From Puffinus mauretanicus (lineage: Eukaryota > Chordata > Aves > Procellariiformes > Procellariidae), in assembly GCA_023333565.1 (NCBI GenBank), contig JAJKFH010001359.1, forward strand, positions 744,001-808,000: a stretch of 64,000 bases of DNA, read 5' to 3'. Below the pieces are notes generated by a model, which had not been told where the DNA came from, searched no databases, and saw only the letters and a program-made list of their open reading frames with translations. The position numbers and the translations under genes are program-made. Below are positions 62,401 to 64,000 of the stretch, one piece after another (position 1 is the stretch's first letter; every line of letters starts with the position of its first letter).

Positions 62401-64000
62401 AGTTGAGATTTTTCTTTTGTGCCCTGCCAGTGCTTTACATCTGGTTTATGCAGAGGTCTTGAACATCTTACAGATACCATCATGTCATGATTCTTGTTCA
62501 TTTCATTCAGCACAAACCTGATTTTTGAAGCAAGATGCTAGGTTGTATGCATGAGATTAACAACTACCTTGTTAAAAGGTCAACAAACCATTCTTTTTAT
62601 CCCATGTAAGCACACTTTACAGCAGGTGATAAACTCCTATTCTACTCTACTGTCCCTCTGTAACAATCAGTGAAAGGAAAAGATTGTTTAGCTCTTCCTC
62701 TGGTATATTTGTCACTATCTTCTCCACAGATCTATTCACAAAGTTTTCCTTTTTTCACATTTCTTTCCTTTCCTCTCTATTCAGTTAATAATTCCATCCA
62801 TTTTGCATTATTTTGTTAGAAATTTTTTTTCTAGCTCAATCAGTTCTTTTTTCCCACTTTCCTGAGTAGAATGCAAACCCCAAAAGCCTTTTAGTTAGGA
62901 CTTGAGTAGACTTGGCAAAGAATTGTTGTTTAAAAATGTATTAGCTCGTGCATTTCAATGGACTTGTTTTTAAGCATCATTATAGGATTATTGAACACCT
63001 TTTAAAATGTAGGATCTGGCTGTACGGAAACTGTTTAAAGGTATGAAGTCCTATATAGATCCAGGGCCTAAAATCATGTTAAAATCTCTGTGCTGATTTG
63101 GTTTTAAATACAATGTAGTGCAGTTTCACCAGTCTTTTGCAGGTACTTTAAGATGCTGCGCGACCTCTGAACCAACCAGACGCCATACTGTCAGGGTTAA
63201 TGAGGTACTCAGTCCAAGCTAATAAGCTCCGCTGGGGAGCAGGAGACATTAACTGAGGTTCAGAGTCTTGCTACAAGCCTCTGGTCAGCTGAAAGGAGGG
63301 GCAGAGCACATCTGCTTAGTGTACCTAGAGAATACATTCACGGTTATGTGAAAAGATCATGTACTTTAACCTTTTTGGGGAAACTTGTAGACATGGTAGT
63401 AAAGACTCAAATTCTTGGTTTTCTAAATAGTTTGAAATATGCAAAACACGTTCATTTGTCTATTAACATAGCAGTGAAGTCTGTAACGGTTTTCATAGAG
63501 GAAGAACTATTTGTTATCTCAGCATTCTTCTCATTTTGCAAAGGATTTTGATTGCATGCCATTCCAAGGTCATGTGTTGTAATCGTTAGGAGTGATATAT
63601 CCCTATCAGTCACAGATGCTGAGCGAGTAGTGAACCATCTTCTATTTGGTTTCTCCACCCTAAAGGCAGAGTAACTCTATCAGTGTTAGGCGAGTTGCTT
63701 TTGATGCATATGTGGGTGAATACAGGCAAAGCTGAGGATAATCAAGTTGTTCCATTTAAGTGAATTCCCAAATCACATCTCTACTTTCAACACTTGTTTC
63801 TGTTTTTTTTTATCCATACATTTTGAAAAAAGCCACAAAAAATACCACAGTGACACCAGAATTAAATTTGTAAGCTTAACCATTGTGTTTCTTGCAATAC
63901 TATAAAGTAGTAACTATAATCTTTACTGTGACTGACAACTGTAATAAATCTCTCTGATCAGTAAGTGCAAGTGCTATACTATGTGAACTGCTTTGAGAAC
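50426..64000. other. unannotated AT-rich non-coding DNA
   Basis: No gene or transposon is recognised. Small features are an 18-bp tandem repeat at 51893-51928, an 11-bp tandem repeat near 61700-61722 (ctgtttaaca repeated), and a small CpG cluster at about 63150-63300. The 148-codon minus frame at 58777-59223 shows no family features and overlaps a plus frame. Confidence 0.5.
51893..51928. repeat. 18-bp perfect tandem repeat
   Basis: gcctgtagtggtggtact occurs twice in direct succession, 51893-51910 and 51911-51928. Confidence 0.9.

Overview
This window looks like AT-rich, gene-poor DNA from a bird. The evidence is several CR1 LINEs (the dominant avian retrotransposon) with the typical avian 3' end, made of repeated ATTCTATG-type octamers. 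There are also two copies of a widespread avian endogenous retrovirus LTR. I see no bacterial or archaeal organisation: no operons, ribosome binding sites or densely packed frames. The window is best read as intron and/or intergenic sequence of a large vertebrate locus. I found no complete host gene.

Layout: 1-4538 is unannotated single-copy-like DNA. 4539-5110 is a solo LTR in minus orientation. 5111-18060 is mostly unannotated, with a weak minus-strand exon-like block (8950-9133) and the best candidate host exon (14951-15055, plus strand, CX2CX7CX2C motif, good splice signals). 18061-21200 is a 3.1-kb minus-strand CR1 copy (element A) with an ORF1 esterase tail, endonuclease and reverse transcriptase. 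28842-29872 is an unusual retroviral composite with inverted U3 ends and a perfect 5-bp target duplication. 35389-35562 is an old plus-strand CR1 3' end (element D). 44241-47190 is a second long minus-strand CR1 (element B) with two internal deletions. 49331-50425 is a 5'-truncated minus-strand CR1 of another subfamily (element C). The rest is AT-rich DNA with short tandem repeats and homopolymer runs.

All recognisable coding sequence apart from the two exon candidates belongs to dead retrotransposons. In CR1 the ORF1 product carries an SGNH/GDSL-type esterase domain, and ORF2 carries an AP-like endonuclease plus a reverse transcriptase. The remnants here keep that order but contain stops, frameshifts, deletions and changed active-site residues. 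No new biological system could be demonstrated. The most unusual object is the palindrome-ended retroviral composite at 28842-29872. The most useful item for gene annotation is the candidate exon at 14951-15055.
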